DNA from: an uncultured Brevibacillus sp.
Lineage (GTDB): Bacteria; Bacillota; Bacilli; Brevibacillales; Brevibacillaceae
Direction: 5' to 3'
DNA length: 64,000 bases
Assembly (NCBI RefSeq): GCF_947502445.1
Contig: NZ_CANMZW010000003.1
Coordinates: 186,001-250,000 of the forward strand
Shown here: piece after piece, positions 25,252-35,909 of the stretch
Position numbering within the stretch: the stretch's first letter is position 1
Layout: every line of letters begins with the position of its first letter
Translations under genes and position numbers: made by a program
Notes under the pieces: model-generated
Told to the model about the DNA's origin: nothing
Database searches by the model: none
Seen by the model: only the letters and a program-made list of their open reading frames with translations

Positions 25252-25590
25252 CTAATCCATCTCTGACAGTTGGTGGAGCAAAGTATTCAGCTCGTCTCTT
25301 ATCCCGCTCTCCGCAAGCTCACTTACAAGCTCGCTCATTCGATTCAGTACTGTCATCCGCTTTTCATGACGCTCTGCAAGATGAAGCTTTTGATCATATT
25401 CAAACAGCTGCTTCTCTGCTCGCTTAATGTGATCATACACAGCTTGTCGACTGACTTCGTGCATCTCAGCTATTTCTCCCAATGATAAATCGTCGAGGTA
25501 GTATAGCTCCAGATATTCGCGTTGCTTGCCCTTTAGTAGAGGCGCGTAGAAGTCAAACAAGAGATTGACTTGATTGGTCTTTTCTAACAT
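25252..25590 (-). CDS. ylxM: YlxM/UPF0122 helix-turn-helix protein
   Basis: A 112-residue HTH protein that in streptococci modulates SRP function. Residues 20-60 hold a sigma-70 region 4-like HTH ([20 protein letters not shown]) and the end is a helical tail. Cotranscribed with ffh, ten bases upstream. Family length and order are normal. Confidence 0.95.
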   Translation of the reverse strand: MLEKTNQVNLLFDFYAPLLKGKQREYLELYYLDDLSLGEIAEMHEVSRQAVYDHIKRAEKQLFEYDQKLHLAERHEKRMTVLNRMSELVSELAESGIRDELNTLLHQLSEMD

Positions 25591-25656
25591 GGAACCAATC
25601 CTTTGCTATGAGGTACTCGTTTCAAACTGTAAAGACTTTTTCTTTACAGCACGTAG

Positions 25657-25688
25657 ATTATAGTACCTAATTCCACACCTAGTGTCAA
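25657..25688 (-). promoter_or_regulatory. Probable ylxM-ffh promoter
   Basis: On the minus strand TTGACA (25683-25688) is followed after 20 bases by TATAAT (25657-25662), or after 17 by the weaker TACTAT. A TGTAAAG/CTTTACA inverted repeat (25628-25648) lies in the transcript start region. Confidence 0.55.
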
Positions 25689-25736
25689 GGTTTTTTATTG
25701 ACATCATTTTTCTGTGAAAAACGTCTCGACGTTTTT

Positions 25737-25798
25737 CATAAAAGTGGATATGACCGCTTGCGGTCAAACAAAACGGTCATGACCGTTTTGTTTCGCAG
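25737..25798. repeat. Three tandem perfect palindromes after ftsY
   Basis: Three inverted repeats follow one another: AAAAACGTC-TC-GACGTTTTT, TGACCGC-TT-GCGGTCA and AAAACGGTCATGACCGTTTT. The last one, nearest the ftsY stop, can serve as its terminator on the minus strand. The arms of the second and third share GACCG/CGGTC, so alternative pairings are possible. Confidence 0.75.
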
Positions 25799-25811
25799 TT
25801 TCTACTAGATT

Positions 25812-26819
25812 TTATGCGTTTTCCTGGGCTTCTGCCTCTTCTTTTTGAATCAATCCAGCAAACAAAGCATGCACAAATTGCTCCGGATCGAACTGCTGCA
25901 AATCATCCATGCCCTCGCCCAGTCCTACATATTTTACAGGGATGTTCAGCTCATTGCGAATCGCGATGACAATACCACCTTTGGCCGTACCGTCCAGCTT
26001 GGTCAATACAAGACCGCTGACACCCGCTGATTGACCAAACGTTTTCGCCTGGGACAGCGCGTTCTGTCCTGTCGTAGCATCAAGCACGAGCAACACCTCA
26101 TGTGGTGCGCCTGGAAGCTCACGCTGCAATACGCGATGAACCTTTGCCAGCTCTTCCATGAGATTTACCTTGTTTTGCAGACGGCCTGCCGTATCACACA
26201 GCAAAACATCTACCTGTCTGGACTTCGCTGCCTGAATCGCATCGTAGATGACGGCTGCCGGATCGGAGCCTTGCTGTTGCTTGATGACCTCTACGCCTAC
26301 ACGGCCGCCCCAAACCTCGAGCTGCTCAATCGCTGCTGCACGGAATGTATCGCCTGCTGCCAAGAGCACTTTTTTTCCTTGCTGCTTGAACATATGCGCC
26401 ATTTTTCCGATTGTGGTGGTCTTCCCTACCCCATTTACCCCAACGAACAAAATGACGTTTACACGACCATCCTGTACATTGAGGGAAGTATCTGCTGCCT
26501 CATCATTTTTCAAAAGAGCAACCAGCTTTTCTGAAAGAATTGGCTGCAAATCGACCGCATTCTCAATCTTTTGCTTGCGGACTTCTGAACGCAAATCGTC
26601 AATCAATTCCATAACGGTGTTAACGCCGACGTCAGAAGTAATCAAGATTTCTTCCAGTTCATCAAAGAAATCATCATCGATTTTTTTATAGCGACGAACC
26701 AAGTCCTCTACTTTTTCAACCAACAGGTCTCTTGTCTTGGACAATCCATCCGTAAACTTCTGTGTGACTTCCTCCGATTTTTGTACAATGGCGTCACGAA
26801 GGCGCTTGAAAAAGCTCAT
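25812..26819 (-). CDS. ftsY: Signal recognition particle receptor FtsY
   Basis: SRP receptor GTPase at the membrane. The 335-residue form starts MSFFKRLRDAIVQK (26819; AAGGAAG at good spacing). N domain to about residue 110, then GVNGVGKTTTIGKMA, DTAGRLQNK, TKLDGTAKGG and GLGEGMDDLQQFD. The acidic A domain is minimal, as in Bacillus. Downstream of smc, the conserved rnc-smc-ftsY order. Confidence 0.98.
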   Translation of the reverse strand: MSFFKRLRDAIVQKSEEVTQKFTDGLSKTRDLLVEKVEDLVRRYKKIDDDFFDELEEILITSDVGVNTVMELIDDLRSEVRKQKIENAVDLQPILSEKLVALLKNDEAADTSLNVQDGRVNVILFVGVNGVGKTTTIGKMAHMFKQQGKKVLLAAGDTFRAAAIEQLEVWGGRVGVEVIKQQQGSDPAAVIYDAIQAAKSRQVDVLLCDTAGRLQNKVNLMEELAKVHRVLQRELPGAPHEVLLVLDATTGQNALSQAKTFGQSAGVSGLVLTKLDGTAKGGIVIAIRNELNIPVKYVGLGEGMDDLQQFDPEQFVHALFAGLIQKEEAEAQENA

Positions 26820-26864
26820 ATCCATCTTCCTTTGCGGGTATTGTCATGTAATTAGGGGAGCTGG

Positions 26865-29800
26865 CTAGGATGCCGACTCAATAAACTTTTCACTATCCTC
26901 CAGCTTCACGGACACCAGCTTGGAGACACCGCCTTCTTGCATCGTAATCCCGTATAATACGTCAGCACTCTCCATCGTTCCTTTGCGATGGGTTACACAT
27001 ATAAACTGGGTCTGACCGCTAAAATGGTGCATGTACTCGGCAAAGCGGTTCACGTTGGCCTCGTCCAAAGCCGCCTCTACCTCATCCAGCACGCAAAAAG
27101 GAACCGGCTTGACACGCAGAATGGCAAACAACAAAGCCATTGCGGTAAGGGCACGCTCACCACCTGAGAGAAGCGCCAGATTTTGCAGTTTTTTCCCTGG
27201 CGGTTGGGCCACGATATCGATCCCCGTCTCCAGCAAATTATCTGGATTGGAAAGAACGAGATCGGCACGGCCTCCACCGAACAGCTGCACAAATACGTCG
27301 CGGAATTGCAAGGAAATCGCGTCAAAAGTCTCTTTGAATCGACGCGACATCTCAGTATCCATTTCCTGAATCACTTGATACAGCATGTCTTTCGCTTCGT
27401 TCAAGTCAGCTTCCTGTGAGCTGAGGAATTGCTGACGCTCTGACAAGCGCTCGAACTCCTCGATTGCACCCAGATTCACCGTTCCCAGTGCTGCAATCTG
27501 CTTTTTGAGACGATTAACGATTTGTACCTCGTCCGCAATTTCCCCGCGTGCCGGATACTTTTGCTTGGCGAGATCGTAGCTCATTTCGTATTCTTCCGAG
27601 AGTTTGTTCAACAGATGATCCAGTTCAACCTCATTGCGGTTTACCTTTACTTCCTCTTGATGCAGTTTTTCCTCAAGAGTTTTGACCTCTCGGCGAATTT
27701 CTTTGACCTGCTGCTCCAGCTGCTCCTGTTTATAGAAGAGGGTAGCTCTTTCATTACGACGCTCTGCGATCAATCCAGCTACTCGATCCTTATCCTGGCG
27801 CAGCTCGGTAATCCGCTGGTCTAGCTCAGCTCCCGACGATTCATTCGTACGCTCCAGCTCATCATAGGATGCTAAATTTTCATTTTGCTCTTCCCATTCG
27901 CGCTGCAGCAAGCTTTTTTGCTCAGCCAAACGCTCCGTCTGCTCCAGACGGGATTGGTACTCTTGCTTGACCTGTGCATTCAGCACTTTGAGACTCGTGA
28001 TCTTTTCATTCATCTCTTCTTTGGATTCCAGCTGCTCCTGACGCTTGGCTTCGGCAGCAGCGACAAGGGAAGACAGCTCCTTTTCCTCAGCTTCCATCGC
28101 AGCGAGAGATTTCTGAAGCTTTTCTTGCTTGCGGATCGCCTCATCCATTTCCCGGCGATAACCCTCCATATCCTGCTCGACCAGCTTTGCTCGTTCGCCA
28201 AGTGAGCGTCCTTCTGCTTCCGTTTGCTGCAAAAGACCTTTGACTTCCTGCTCCTTCAGACGCAAGTTCTCGCCTTCTGTACGAAGCGCTTCCTGCTCCT
28301 GCTCCAGTTGGTGCAATTCTATTGTCAGCTGCTCAATACGGGTAGTATGCCCAGAAATTGTCTGGTCGATATCGCCCATTTGCGCTTCCAGTTCTTCTGC
28401 TTGCCGGTTTCTTCCCAACAGGTTGGTGCTGTTTTTCTTGAGCGCTCCCCCTGTCATGGAGCCGCCTGCATTTACGATATCACCCTCAAGTGTAACCACT
28501 CGATAGCGATAACCGAGTGTGCGAGCGACCTTGTTGGCCTGCTCCAGCGTCTCCGTGACAATGACATTGCCCAGAAGCGCTTCCAGAATCGGACGGTACG
28601 TAGGATCAAACGACACTAATTCGCTGGCGATTCCGATTACACCGGATTCCTTTGCCAGCTGCCTTTTATCATCCGCCGCCAAGCTGCGTGGCCGCAATAC
28701 ATCAAGCGGTAAAAACGTAGCTCGACCTGCGTTATGCTGCTTCAAATAAGCAATAGCTGCACGTCCTGCTGCTTCGTTTTCCACGACGACGTTTTGCAGG
28801 GCACCACCAAGTGCGACCTCCAAGGCTGTCTCATATTGCTGCGGCACGACTACCAGCTCTGCTACGGCTCCGTGAATTCCCTTAAAGCCACGCTCCCGCG
28901 CCTTGAGAATCTCTTTAACACCTTGTTGGAAGCCGGCAAACTCGGACTGCATCTCTTTGAGCAAGTCTAAGCGAGATTTGGCTGCTTCCCTTTTTTGCTC
29001 CCACTGTCGTAGGTCTCGGCGCTCGGACTCCAAGCGAGCTTGTCCTTTGCGCAAGCCTTCCATCAGCTCTTTATAGCGAGCAACCGTCTCTTGAATTTTT
29101 TGATCAATGCTCTCCAGCTGCCCTTGTAGGCTAGCAAGCTTAGCTTGACGCTGTGCTTCTTCCAAATCGAGCTGCTCTTTTCCCGATTGCTGACGATTCA
29201 AGCGGGCCTTACTGGTCTGCAAGAGCTGCTCCTGATGGCGAATTTCATTTCGCTGGTTTGCCATCTCATTCAGCTTTTCGAAGTAATCGCTCTTCAGTCG
29301 CTCTACATCATCTGTCAGCGATTGCACCATGGAGAAAAACTGACCTTCTGCTGCTTGCAGCGACTTATGAGCTTCCGTCATCCGACGTTTTGCTTCCTCT
29401 GCACGCTCTTGCTCATCCGCAAGCTCTGTCTCGATGGTATGCTGCTTTTCCGTGATACGATGCATTTGCTCCATCGTCTGCTGGCGATTGGCATGAAGAT
29501 TTCGCATGCGCTCGCGCAATACTTCCCGTTGCCCCTCCACCTTTTCCGTCTCCTCACTGACTGTAAGGAGGACGTGCTGAAGCTCTTCGATGGACTGATC
29601 GATTTGCGTCACATGAAAACGCGCCTGTTCCAGGTCTGCTTCCTGCTTGGATGCCTGTGTCGATTGCGCAACAAGCTGCTCCTGCAGCTCCACGACCCGT
29701 TTGGATGCATCCTCCCATTTCATGTGTGCTGCTTCAATTTGCTGAACATAGAGTGCTACCTCATGCTCTACCAGCTTGCGATGCAGCTCCTTGTATGTTT

Positions 29801-30437
29801 TCGCTGTTTGTGCTTGCTCCTCTAACGGACCAATCTGTTCTGTAATTTCACTGACGATATCATGAATTCGAACAAGATTTTGCTCCGTGTCGTCCAGCTT
29901 CTTTTCCGCCTCGCGCTTGCGTGTCTTGTATTTCACGATACCCGCTGCTTCTTCAAAGATGCCACGACGATCTTCGGATTTGGTGCTGAGGATTTCCTCA
30001 ATTTTCCCTTGGCCGATAATGGAATACGCTTCTTTTCCCAAGCCCGTATCCATAAACAGCTCCATTATATCTTTCAGACGGCATGATCGATTGTTTATGT
30101 AGTACTCACTATCCCCGGAACGATAAACACGTCGCGTCACAGAGACTTCCGAATATTCCATGTCGAGGGAGCGGTCCGTATTATCCAAGGTAAGCGTGAC
30201 TTCCGCAAAATTAACCGGCTTGCGTGTATCGCTTCCTGCAAAAATGATATCTTCCATTTTCGCCCCACGGAGCGATTTGGCGCTTTGTTCACCCAGGACC
30301 CAGCGTATTGAATCGGAGACATTGCTTTTTCCGCTTCCATTTGGACCAACAACCGCTGTTACTCCTGGCACAAACTCCAGCTCCGTCCGGTCGGCAAAGG
30401 ACTTGAATCCTGCCAGTTCCAGGCGTTTTAAATACAT
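26865..30437 (-). CDS. smc: Chromosome segregation protein SMC
   Basis: Condensin ATPase that compacts and segregates chromosomes with ScpA/ScpB. The 1190-residue protein starts at 30437 (MYLKRLELAGFKSFADRTEL; GGAGG upstream). Walker A GPNGSGKSN is at residues 31-39, long coiled coils follow, the hinge lies about 515-640 (FKGIHGAVAELV), and the C-terminal half-head has LSGGERALTAMAL and Walker B CVLDEVEAALD. Full length and intact. Confidence 0.98.
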   Translation of the reverse strand: MYLKRLELAGFKSFADRTELEFVPGVTAVVGPNGSGKSNVSDSIRWVLGEQSAKSLRGAKMEDIIFAGSDTRKPVNFAEVTLTLDNTDRSLDMEYSEVSVTRRVYRSGDSEYYINNRSCRLKDIMELFMDTGLGKEAYSIIGQGKIEEILSTKSEDRRGIFEEAAGIVKYKTRKREAEKKLDDTEQNLVRIHDIVSEITEQIGPLEEQAQTAKTYKELHRKLVEHEVALYVQQIEAAHMKWEDASKRVVELQEQLVAQSTQASKQEADLEQARFHVTQIDQSIEELQHVLLTVSEETEKVEGQREVLRERMRNLHANRQQTMEQMHRITEKQHTIETELADEQERAEEAKRRMTEAHKSLQAAEGQFFSMVQSLTDDVERLKSDYFEKLNEMANQRNEIRHQEQLLQTSKARLNRQQSGKEQLDLEEAQRQAKLASLQGQLESIDQKIQETVARYKELMEGLRKGQARLESERRDLRQWEQKREAAKSRLDLLKEMQSEFAGFQQGVKEILKARERGFKGIHGAVAELVVVPQQYETALEVALGGALQNVVVENEAAGRAAIAYLKQHNAGRATFLPLDVLRPRSLAADDKRQLAKESGVIGIASELVSFDPTYRPILEALLGNVIVTETLEQANKVARTLGYRYRVVTLEGDIVNAGGSMTGGALKKNSTNLLGRNRQAEELEAQMGDIDQTISGHTTRIEQLTIELHQLEQEQEALRTEGENLRLKEQEVKGLLQQTEAEGRSLGERAKLVEQDMEGYRREMDEAIRKQEKLQKSLAAMEAEEKELSSLVAAAEAKRQEQLESKEEMNEKITSLKVLNAQVKQEYQSRLEQTERLAEQKSLLQREWEEQNENLASYDELERTNESSGAELDQRITELRQDKDRVAGLIAERRNERATLFYKQEQLEQQVKEIRREVKTLEEKLHQEEVKVNRNEVELDHLLNKLSEEYEMSYDLAKQKYPARGEIADEVQIVNRLKKQIAALGTVNLGAIEEFERLSERQQFLSSQEADLNEAKDMLYQVIQEMDTEMSRRFKETFDAISLQFRDVFVQLFGGGRADLVLSNPDNLLETGIDIVAQPPGKKLQNLALLSGGERALTAMALLFAILRVKPVPFCVLDEVEAALDEANVNRFAEYMHHFSGQTQFICVTHRKGTMESADVLYGITMQEGGVSKLVSVKLEDSEKFIESAS

Positions 30438-30658
30438 ACTGACGGTCCTCCTTAACAACGCATCCGCTTTAACAACGAGCAGATGTCACCCGAAAAGAAG
30501 CCCCTGCATCGAACAGGAGCTACTCCACTACGAGCTTACTTGATCTTATCCAAATAAGTGTAACATAGAAGGCTTGCTCACGCAGTAATTTCCCTATGTT
30601 TACAGGAAGAAAACCTTTATCTTCGCAGGTTTCACGGATGAGCTGGATGAGCAAAAAA

Positions 30659-30744
30659 CCTCTATCGGGCTTGCTCACATGAGCTGCCAGGTAATAGAGG
30701 TAGGATTAGAGAAAGCTGCATCATCTACTCACAGACGATGCAGC
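30659..30744 (-). terminator. Double terminator-like hairpins downstream of rnc
   Basis: GCTGCATC/GATGCAGC (30715-30744) is followed by a weak T stretch; then CCTCTAT/ATAGAGG (30659-30700) with a 28-base internal part is followed by six T. The second closes with the same ATAGAGGTTTT end as the family A repeats. The 321-base smc-rnc spacer shows no other feature. Confidence 0.65.
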
Positions 30745-30758
30745 CTCATCTTTTCTAG

Positions 30759-31502
30759 CTATGCTTTATCTCCTAAAATCACCAATGCCCGTGCTGCTGC
30801 TTGCTGTTCCGCTTCTTTTTTGGAGCGACCTGAACCAACACCTAGGGAACGATTATTTAAGAGAACCTCGGACACAAATTCTCTGTTATGAGCCGGTCCT
30901 TTTTCTTCTACAATTCGATACTGGATGTCTCCCAGATTGTCCTGTTGAACAAATTCCTGCAACTGGCTCTTGAAGTCGGTTACCTGGGCAAACTCTCCCT
31001 TATCTACACGAGGATAGACGTATTTTTCCATGAAGGAGAAAACAGCATCCACCCCTTGGTCTAAATAGAGTGCACCTACAAATGCTTCAAAAACGTCCGC
31101 TAGCAAGGCTGGTCGCTGTCGGCCACCCGTCAGCTCTTCCCCTTTTCCCAGCAAAACGAGATCGCCAAAATTCAGCAGTTCGGCAAACTTGACTAAAGAC
31201 GGTTCACAGACGATCGCCGCACGCAGCTTTGTCATTTCCCCTTCACTCATTTTCGGGAAGGTTTTGTACAAAAACTGAGAAACGGTCAGCTCCAGAACGG
31301 CATCGCCCAAAAACTCCAGCCGCTCGTTGTCGGAAATCCGTTTGCCTCGTTGCTCGTTCACGTAGGAAGAATGGGTGAATGCTTGCCGCAAAACGCTCTC
31401 ATCGTGAAAGCGTACTCCAATCTTTTCTTGCAGCTGTGCAAAACTCATCACCCTCACCACCGTTCCAGGAGACTGCCTACTTTTTCTCGCAGTAGGACTC
31501 AT
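30759..31502 (-). CDS. rnc: Ribonuclease III
   Basis: Double-strand-specific endoribonuclease for rRNA and mRNA processing. The 247-residue form starts at 31502, immediately after the fabF stop; an alternative ATG at 31448 ([16 protein letters not shown]) matches the shorter family start. The catalytic signature [13 protein letters not shown] and the dsRNA-binding domain ([26 protein letters not shown]) are complete. Between fabF and smc. Confidence 0.96.
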   Translation of the reverse strand: MSPTARKSRQSPGTVVRVMSFAQLQEKIGVRFHDESVLRQAFTHSSYVNEQRGKRISDNERLEFLGDAVLELTVSQFLYKTFPKMSEGEMTKLRAAIVCEPSLVKFAELLNFGDLVLLGKGEELTGGRQRPALLADVFEAFVGALYLDQGVDAVFSFMEKYVYPRVDKGEFAQVTDFKSQLQEFVQQDNLGDIQYRIVEEKGPAHNREFVSEVLLNNRSLGVGSGRSKKEAEQQAAARALVILGDKA

Positions 31503-32744
31503 TTATGCTTCGTAACGCTTCAGGACCACCGTTGCATTATGACCACCGAATCCAAACGTATTGGAGACAGCTACATTGACGGTCGCCTTCCGCGCATGGT
31601 TAGGAACATAGTCAAGATCACATTCTGGATCAGGGTTCTCCAGATTGATGGTCGGTGGCAAAATTTGATCACGCAGTGCGTAAGCAGAAGCAATCGCTTC
31701 GATACCACCAGTTGCCCCGAGCAGGTGACCTGTCATCGATTTTGTCGAGCTGACAGCCAGCTTGTAAGCATGGTCACCAAATACCGCTTTAATAGCCTGT
31801 GTCTCAGCGATGTCACCTTGATCCGTAGAGGTACCGTGAGCATTGATGTAATCAACCTCACCTGGTTGGATTCCAGCGTCTTTCAGTGCGTTTGTCATGC
31901 AGCGTGCTGCACCTTCGCCACCAGGAGATGGAGAAGTAATATGATGCGCATCCGCGCTCATTCCGTAACCAATCACTTCTGCGATGATGGTTGCGCCACG
32001 CTTTTTCGCGTGCTCCAGCTCTTCTAGAATAACTACACCTGCTCCCTCACCCATTACGAATCCGTCACGGTCTTTGTCAAACGGACGGCTCGCTTTTTGC
32101 GGTTCGTCATTGCGAGTAGACATTGCCTTCGCGGAGCAAAATCCTGCAAACGCCATTGGACGAACAGTTGCCTCTGCACCACCTGCGATCATCACATCTG
32201 CATGATCGAACTGAATCAGGCGAAGGGCATCACCGATTGCGTTGGTACCTGTAGCACATGCCGTTATCGCACTGGAGGTCGGTCCTTTTGCACCGTACTG
32301 GATGGAAACGGCACCAGATGCCATGTTCGCAATCAGCATCGGAATAAAGAACGGACTCACGCGGCGTGGACCTTTTTCCAAAAGTACGGAATGCTGCTCT
32401 TCCCATGTGGACAGCCCGCCAATTCCGGACCCGATGTATACACCCACTCGTTCCGCATTTTCTGGCGTGATTTCCAGTTTCGCATCTTCGACTGCCATTT
32501 TAGCAGCTGCCAAACCAAACTGAACGAATCGGTCTGTACGTCGTATTTCTTTCTTGTCCATATACAGCTCGGGATTGAAGTCTTTTACTTCCCCCGCAAT
32601 CTGCGTCGGATAATCAGAGGCGTCAAACGCAGTCAGACGATCAACGCCTGATTTGCCTTCCAGCAAGCTGTTCCAGAAGGTCTGCGCGTCATTTCCCACT
32701 GGGGAAACCACACCAACGCCAGTAATCACCACTCTTCGTTTCAT
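31503..32744 (-). CDS. fabF: Beta-ketoacyl-ACP synthase II
   Basis: Condensing enzyme that elongates acyl-ACP in fatty acid synthesis. The 413-residue protein starts [17 protein letters not shown] (32744; GAGGTGATCGTA upstream). The Cys-His-His triad is in [24 protein letters not shown] and [12 protein letters not shown]. Encoded after acpP, unlike B. subtilis where fabF is elsewhere. Confidence 0.97.
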   Translation of the reverse strand: MKRRVVITGVGVVSPVGNDAQTFWNSLLEGKSGVDRLTAFDASDYPTQIAGEVKDFNPELYMDKKEIRRTDRFVQFGLAAAKMAVEDAKLEITPENAERVGVYIGSGIGGLSTWEEQHSVLLEKGPRRVSPFFIPMLIANMASGAVSIQYGAKGPTSSAITACATGTNAIGDALRLIQFDHADVMIAGGAEATVRPMAFAGFCSAKAMSTRNDEPQKASRPFDKDRDGFVMGEGAGVVILEELEHAKKRGATIIAEVIGYGMSADAHHITSPSPGGEGAARCMTNALKDAGIQPGEVDYINAHGTSTDQGDIAETQAIKAVFGDHAYKLAVSSTKSMTGHLLGATGGIEAIASAYALRDQILPPTINLENPDPECDLDYVPNHARKATVNVAVSNTFGFGGHNATVVLKRYEA

Positions 32745-32844
32745 TACGATCACCTCTATATGAAAGTCAGCAGTAAGCTTCTTACTTCACAAGTTACACT
32801 AATTCGTAAAAGTGGATGGTATGTACTAAGCGGTAATTGAAGGA

Positions 32845-32869
32845 GAAGTCCCGTAAGGTACGGGACTTC
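32845..32869. other. Hairpin between acpP and fabF
   Basis: GAAGTCCCGT and ACGGGACTTC form a perfect ten-pair stem with a five-base loop, 12 bases after the acpP stop. No T-run follows on the minus strand, so it is more likely an mRNA-stabilising or processing element than a full terminator; it could raise acpP relative to fabF output. Confidence 0.6.
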
Positions 32870-32881
32870 CAACTGATTTCT

Positions 32882-33115
32882 CTACTTCTGAGATTCTATG
32901 TATTTTACAACCTCACCAACAGAAGTGATCTTTTCAGCATCTTCGTCTGAAATCTCCAAATCAAACTCGTCTTCAAGTTCCATTACGAGTTCTACTACAT
33001 CCAGGGAGTCAGCGCCCAGGTCTTCTTTGAAAGAAGCTTCCAAAGTAATTTTGGACTCATCTACACCCAGTCGATCGACGATGATTTTCTTCACACGCTC
33101 CAATGTATCTGCCAT
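32882..33115 (-). CDS. acpP: Acyl carrier protein
   Basis: Carrier of growing acyl chains on a 4'-phosphopantetheine arm. The 77-residue acidic protein has the attachment Ser37 in [16 protein letters not shown]. Between fabG and fabF in the fatty acid operon; typical length. Confidence 0.98.
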   Translation of the reverse strand: MADTLERVKKIIVDRLGVDESKITLEASFKEDLGADSLDVVELVMELEDEFDLEISDEDAEKITSVGEVVKYIESQK

Positions 33116-33196
33116 CTTGCTTCACCCCCTCTCCCGTATTATAGTGGATGAGCTTTCAAAAAACCAGTTTGTATAAAACAAGTCTTAGAGAAGCGA

Positions 33197-33937
33197 TTAC
33201 ATGTACATGCCGCCGTCTACATGGAGGGTTTGGCCAGTCATGTAGTTAGCTGCATCAGACGCAAGGAACAATACAACAGAAGCGATATCCTCGGTCTGTC
33301 CCAAACGTGCCAACGGAATTTGACCTACCAGGCCTGCTTTTACATCCTCAGGCAAAACGGCAGTCATTTCTGTATCGATAAAGCCAGGCGCTACGGCATT
33401 CACAGTGATTCCGCGCGAAGCGAGCTCACGTGCTGCCGTTTTCGTGAGACCGATTACGCCTGCTTTGGCTGCTACGTAGTTTGCTTGACCGGCATTCCCC
33501 AGAACACCAACGACGGATGTGATGTTAATAATCTTGCCAGAGCGCTGCTTCATCATCGGACGAGTAGCTGCTTTTACGCAGTTGAATACGCCTTTGAGAT
33601 TCGTAGCGATCACATCATCCCACTCGTCTTCCTTCATGCGCATAAGCAAATTGTCACGCGTAATACCCGCATTGTTTACGAGGATGTCAATTGTTCCAAA
33701 ATGCTCGAGGGTTGCCTTGAACATTTCATTTACATCTTCAGTGGAAGATACGTTCGCGCGAACCGCGATCGCATCACGCCCCATCTCTTTGATGAGCGCT
33801 ACTGTTTCACCTGCTGCCGCTTCGCTACCTGCGTAGTTCACCACAACATTCGCGCCCGCTTCGGCCAGTTTCAGCGCAATCGCACGACCGATCCCGCGCG
33901 ATGCACCTGTTACCAGAGCTGTTTTTCCTGCTAGCAT
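33197..33937 (-). CDS. fabG: 3-oxoacyl-ACP reductase
   Basis: NADPH-dependent SDR that reduces beta-ketoacyl-ACP. The 246-residue protein has [10 protein letters not shown] (cofactor), NNAGIT, the Ser-Tyr-Lys triad ([14 protein letters not shown]) and VDGGMYM at the C-terminus. Starts seven bases inside the end of fabD. Confidence 0.98.
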   Translation of the reverse strand: MLAGKTALVTGASRGIGRAIALKLAEAGANVVVNYAGSEAAAGETVALIKEMGRDAIAVRANVSSTEDVNEMFKATLEHFGTIDILVNNAGITRDNLLMRMKEDEWDDVIATNLKGVFNCVKAATRPMMKQRSGKIINITSVVGVLGNAGQANYVAAKAGVIGLTKTAARELASRGITVNAVAPGFIDTEMTAVLPEDVKAGLVGQIPLARLGQTEDIASVVLFLASDAANYMTGQTLHVDGGMYM

Positions 33938-34881
33938 AGTATCCCTCCATCCAAAAGCTCGCTGAGTGAATCCATATCTTGTACAGAAATAATAGTTGTA
34001 TCTGCAGGAGCGATCTTTTTGATCAAGCCAGCCAGTACTTTTCCTGGTCCAATCTCAACAAAAGTCGTCACACCTTGTTCTACCATCCACTGCACAGAGT
34101 CCTCCCACAAAACAGGAGCACTCACTTGTTGAATCAGACTATCAATAATCGTTGCCGCTTCTGTTACCGGTCTTGCTGTTACGTTGGCAACCACCTGAAC
34201 AGCTGCGTCTTGTACGGAAACATCGGCGAGAACCGCTTGCAGCTTATCTGCTGCCGGCTGCATCAGAGAAGAGTGGAATGGTCCGCTCACATTGAGTGGA
34301 AGAACTCTCTTCGCGCCCGCTGCTTTTGCCTGTTCACCAGCCAGCTTAACTCCCTCGGCAGATCCAGAAATGACGATTTGACCAGGAGAGTTAAGGTTCG
34401 CAAGCTGAACCGGATGACCGGACGCCGTCACTTCTTCACATACGGCATGAAGCGCAGCGCGATCCATATTCAGAACCGCAGCCATCGCGCCCTGTCCCGC
34501 TGGTACTGCTTCCTCCATGAATTGACCACGGGAACGTACTGTTTTCACTGCATCAGCAAAAGACAAAGCTCCTGCTGCTACCAAAGCGGAATATTCACCC
34601 AGACTGTGCCCTGCAACAAACGCAGGAGAGAAATCAGGCTGTTTTTCCTTCAAGGCTGCAAGCACAGCAATGCTCGCTGTCAAGATTGCCGGCTGTGTGT
34701 TTGCTGTTAGCTTCAGCTCGTCTTCTGGACCTTCGAAGCATAGCTGCGAAAGCGGAAATCCGAGTGCAGCATCCGCTTCTTCAAAAATCTGGCGTGCTGC
34801 TGGTGATTGCTCAGAGAGCGCTTGACCCATGCCCACGAATTGAGAGCCTTGGCCTGGAAACACAAAAGCGATTTTACCCAT
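33931..34881 (-). CDS. fabD: Malonyl-CoA:ACP transacylase
   Basis: Transfers malonyl from CoA to ACP. The 316-residue form starts [17 protein letters not shown] (34881), whose first base overlaps the fabH stop (TAATG). The nucleophile serine is in [11 protein letters not shown], with the arginine in RSRGQFME and histidine in GPFHSSLM. A longer in-frame start lies within fabH and is not supported. Confidence 0.97.
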   Translation of the reverse strand: MGKIAFVFPGQGSQFVGMGQALSEQSPAARQIFEEADAALGFPLSQLCFEGPEDELKLTANTQPAILTASIAVLAALKEKQPDFSPAFVAGHSLGEYSALVAAGALSFADAVKTVRSRGQFMEEAVPAGQGAMAAVLNMDRAALHAVCEEVTASGHPVQLANLNSPGQIVISGSAEGVKLAGEQAKAAGAKRVLPLNVSGPFHSSLMQPAADKLQAVLADVSVQDAAVQVVANVTARPVTEAATIIDSLIQQVSAPVLWEDSVQWMVEQGVTTFVEIGPGKVLAGLIKKIAPADTTIISVQDMDSLSELLDGGILC

Positions 34882-35909
34882 TATTGCTTGCTCCCTTCCA
34901 CAGGCGTGGTTGACCATTTCAAGAGCGATGCCCCCCAAGTCAGTCCGCCACCGAAGCCGACGAGGACGATATGATCGCCTTCTTTCACCCGGCCTGATTG
35001 CACAGCTTCATCCAAAGCTACGGGAATGGAGGCAGAGGACATGTTGCCATAGCGATCCAGATTGATGGCTACTTTCTCTTCTGACAATCCAAAACGTTGA
35101 ACAGCGGCATCAATAATACGCTTATTTGCTTGATGAGGTACCAATAGATCGATCTCTTCTTTTGTGATACCCGCTTTCGTCAATACCGCTTCAGTCGCGG
35201 AGTTCATGACGCGAACTGCAAACTTAAAGACCTCTCCGCCTGCCATCGAAAGATAATGCAGGTTATTTTCAACAGACTCGCTCGAAGCCGGAATTCTTGA
35301 ACCACCTGCTGGCTGGCAAAGAAGAGGACCGCCCGAACCATCTGCGCCCAATTCAAACGACTGGAAGCCGAAGCCCTCGTTTACTTCACCGATCAGGGCA
35401 GCTCCTGCACCATCACCGAACAGTACGCATGTATTGCGATCTTTGTAGTTTGTGATTTTGGAAAGGGTTTCTACACCGACAACCAAAACGTATTTGTAGA
35501 AGCCATTTGCGATAAACTGAGTCGCTGTCGTGATTCCATACAAGAAGCCAGTGCAAGCTGCCGACACGTCTAATGCGGCCGCGCGCTTCGCCCCTAGTTT
35601 TTCCTGCAAAATGCAGGCAGTCGAAGGAAACATCATGTCTGGTGTCACGGTTGCGACAATAATCATATCCAGTTGTTCTGCACTAATATTTGCTTTTTCC
35701 AGCGCTCTTTTGGCTGCCTCGAAAGCAAGGTCAGAAGAAGCTTGTTCTGATGAACTGATCCGTCTTTCCCGAATACCGGTACGGGAGACAATCCACTCAT
35801 CCGAGGTATCCACCATTTTTTCCAGATCAAAGTTAGTCAACACCCGGTCAGGTGTGTAGGAGCCTGTAGCCAAAATTCCTACGGAACGTTTTGCATTCAT
35901 CTGCTTCAC
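34881..35909 (-). CDS. fabH: Beta-ketoacyl-ACP synthase III
   Basis: Starts fatty acid synthesis by condensing acyl-CoA with malonyl-ACP; in Bacillota it selects branched primers. The Cys-His-Asn triad is in SAACTGFLYG, VPHQANKRI and YGNMSSASIP. The GTG start at 35909 overlaps the plsX stop by four bases; an ATG three codons on (MNAKRSVGI) is equally possible. In this genome fabH sits inside the plsX-fabD operon. Confidence 0.97.
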   Translation of the reverse strand: MKQMNAKRSVGILATGSYTPDRVLTNFDLEKMVDTSDEWIVSRTGIRERRISSSEQASSDLAFEAAKRALEKANISAEQLDMIIVATVTPDMMFPSTACILQEKLGAKRAAALDVSAACTGFLYGITTATQFIANGFYKYVLVVGVETLSKITNYKDRNTCVLFGDGAGAALIGEVNEGFGFQSFELGADGSGGPLLCQPAGGSRIPASSESVENNLHYLSMAGGEVFKFAVRVMNSATEAVLTKAGITKEEIDLLVPHQANKRIIDAAVQRFGLSEEKVAINLDRYGNMSSASIPVALDEAVQSGRVKEGDHIVLVGFGGGLTWGASLLKWSTTPVEGSKQ

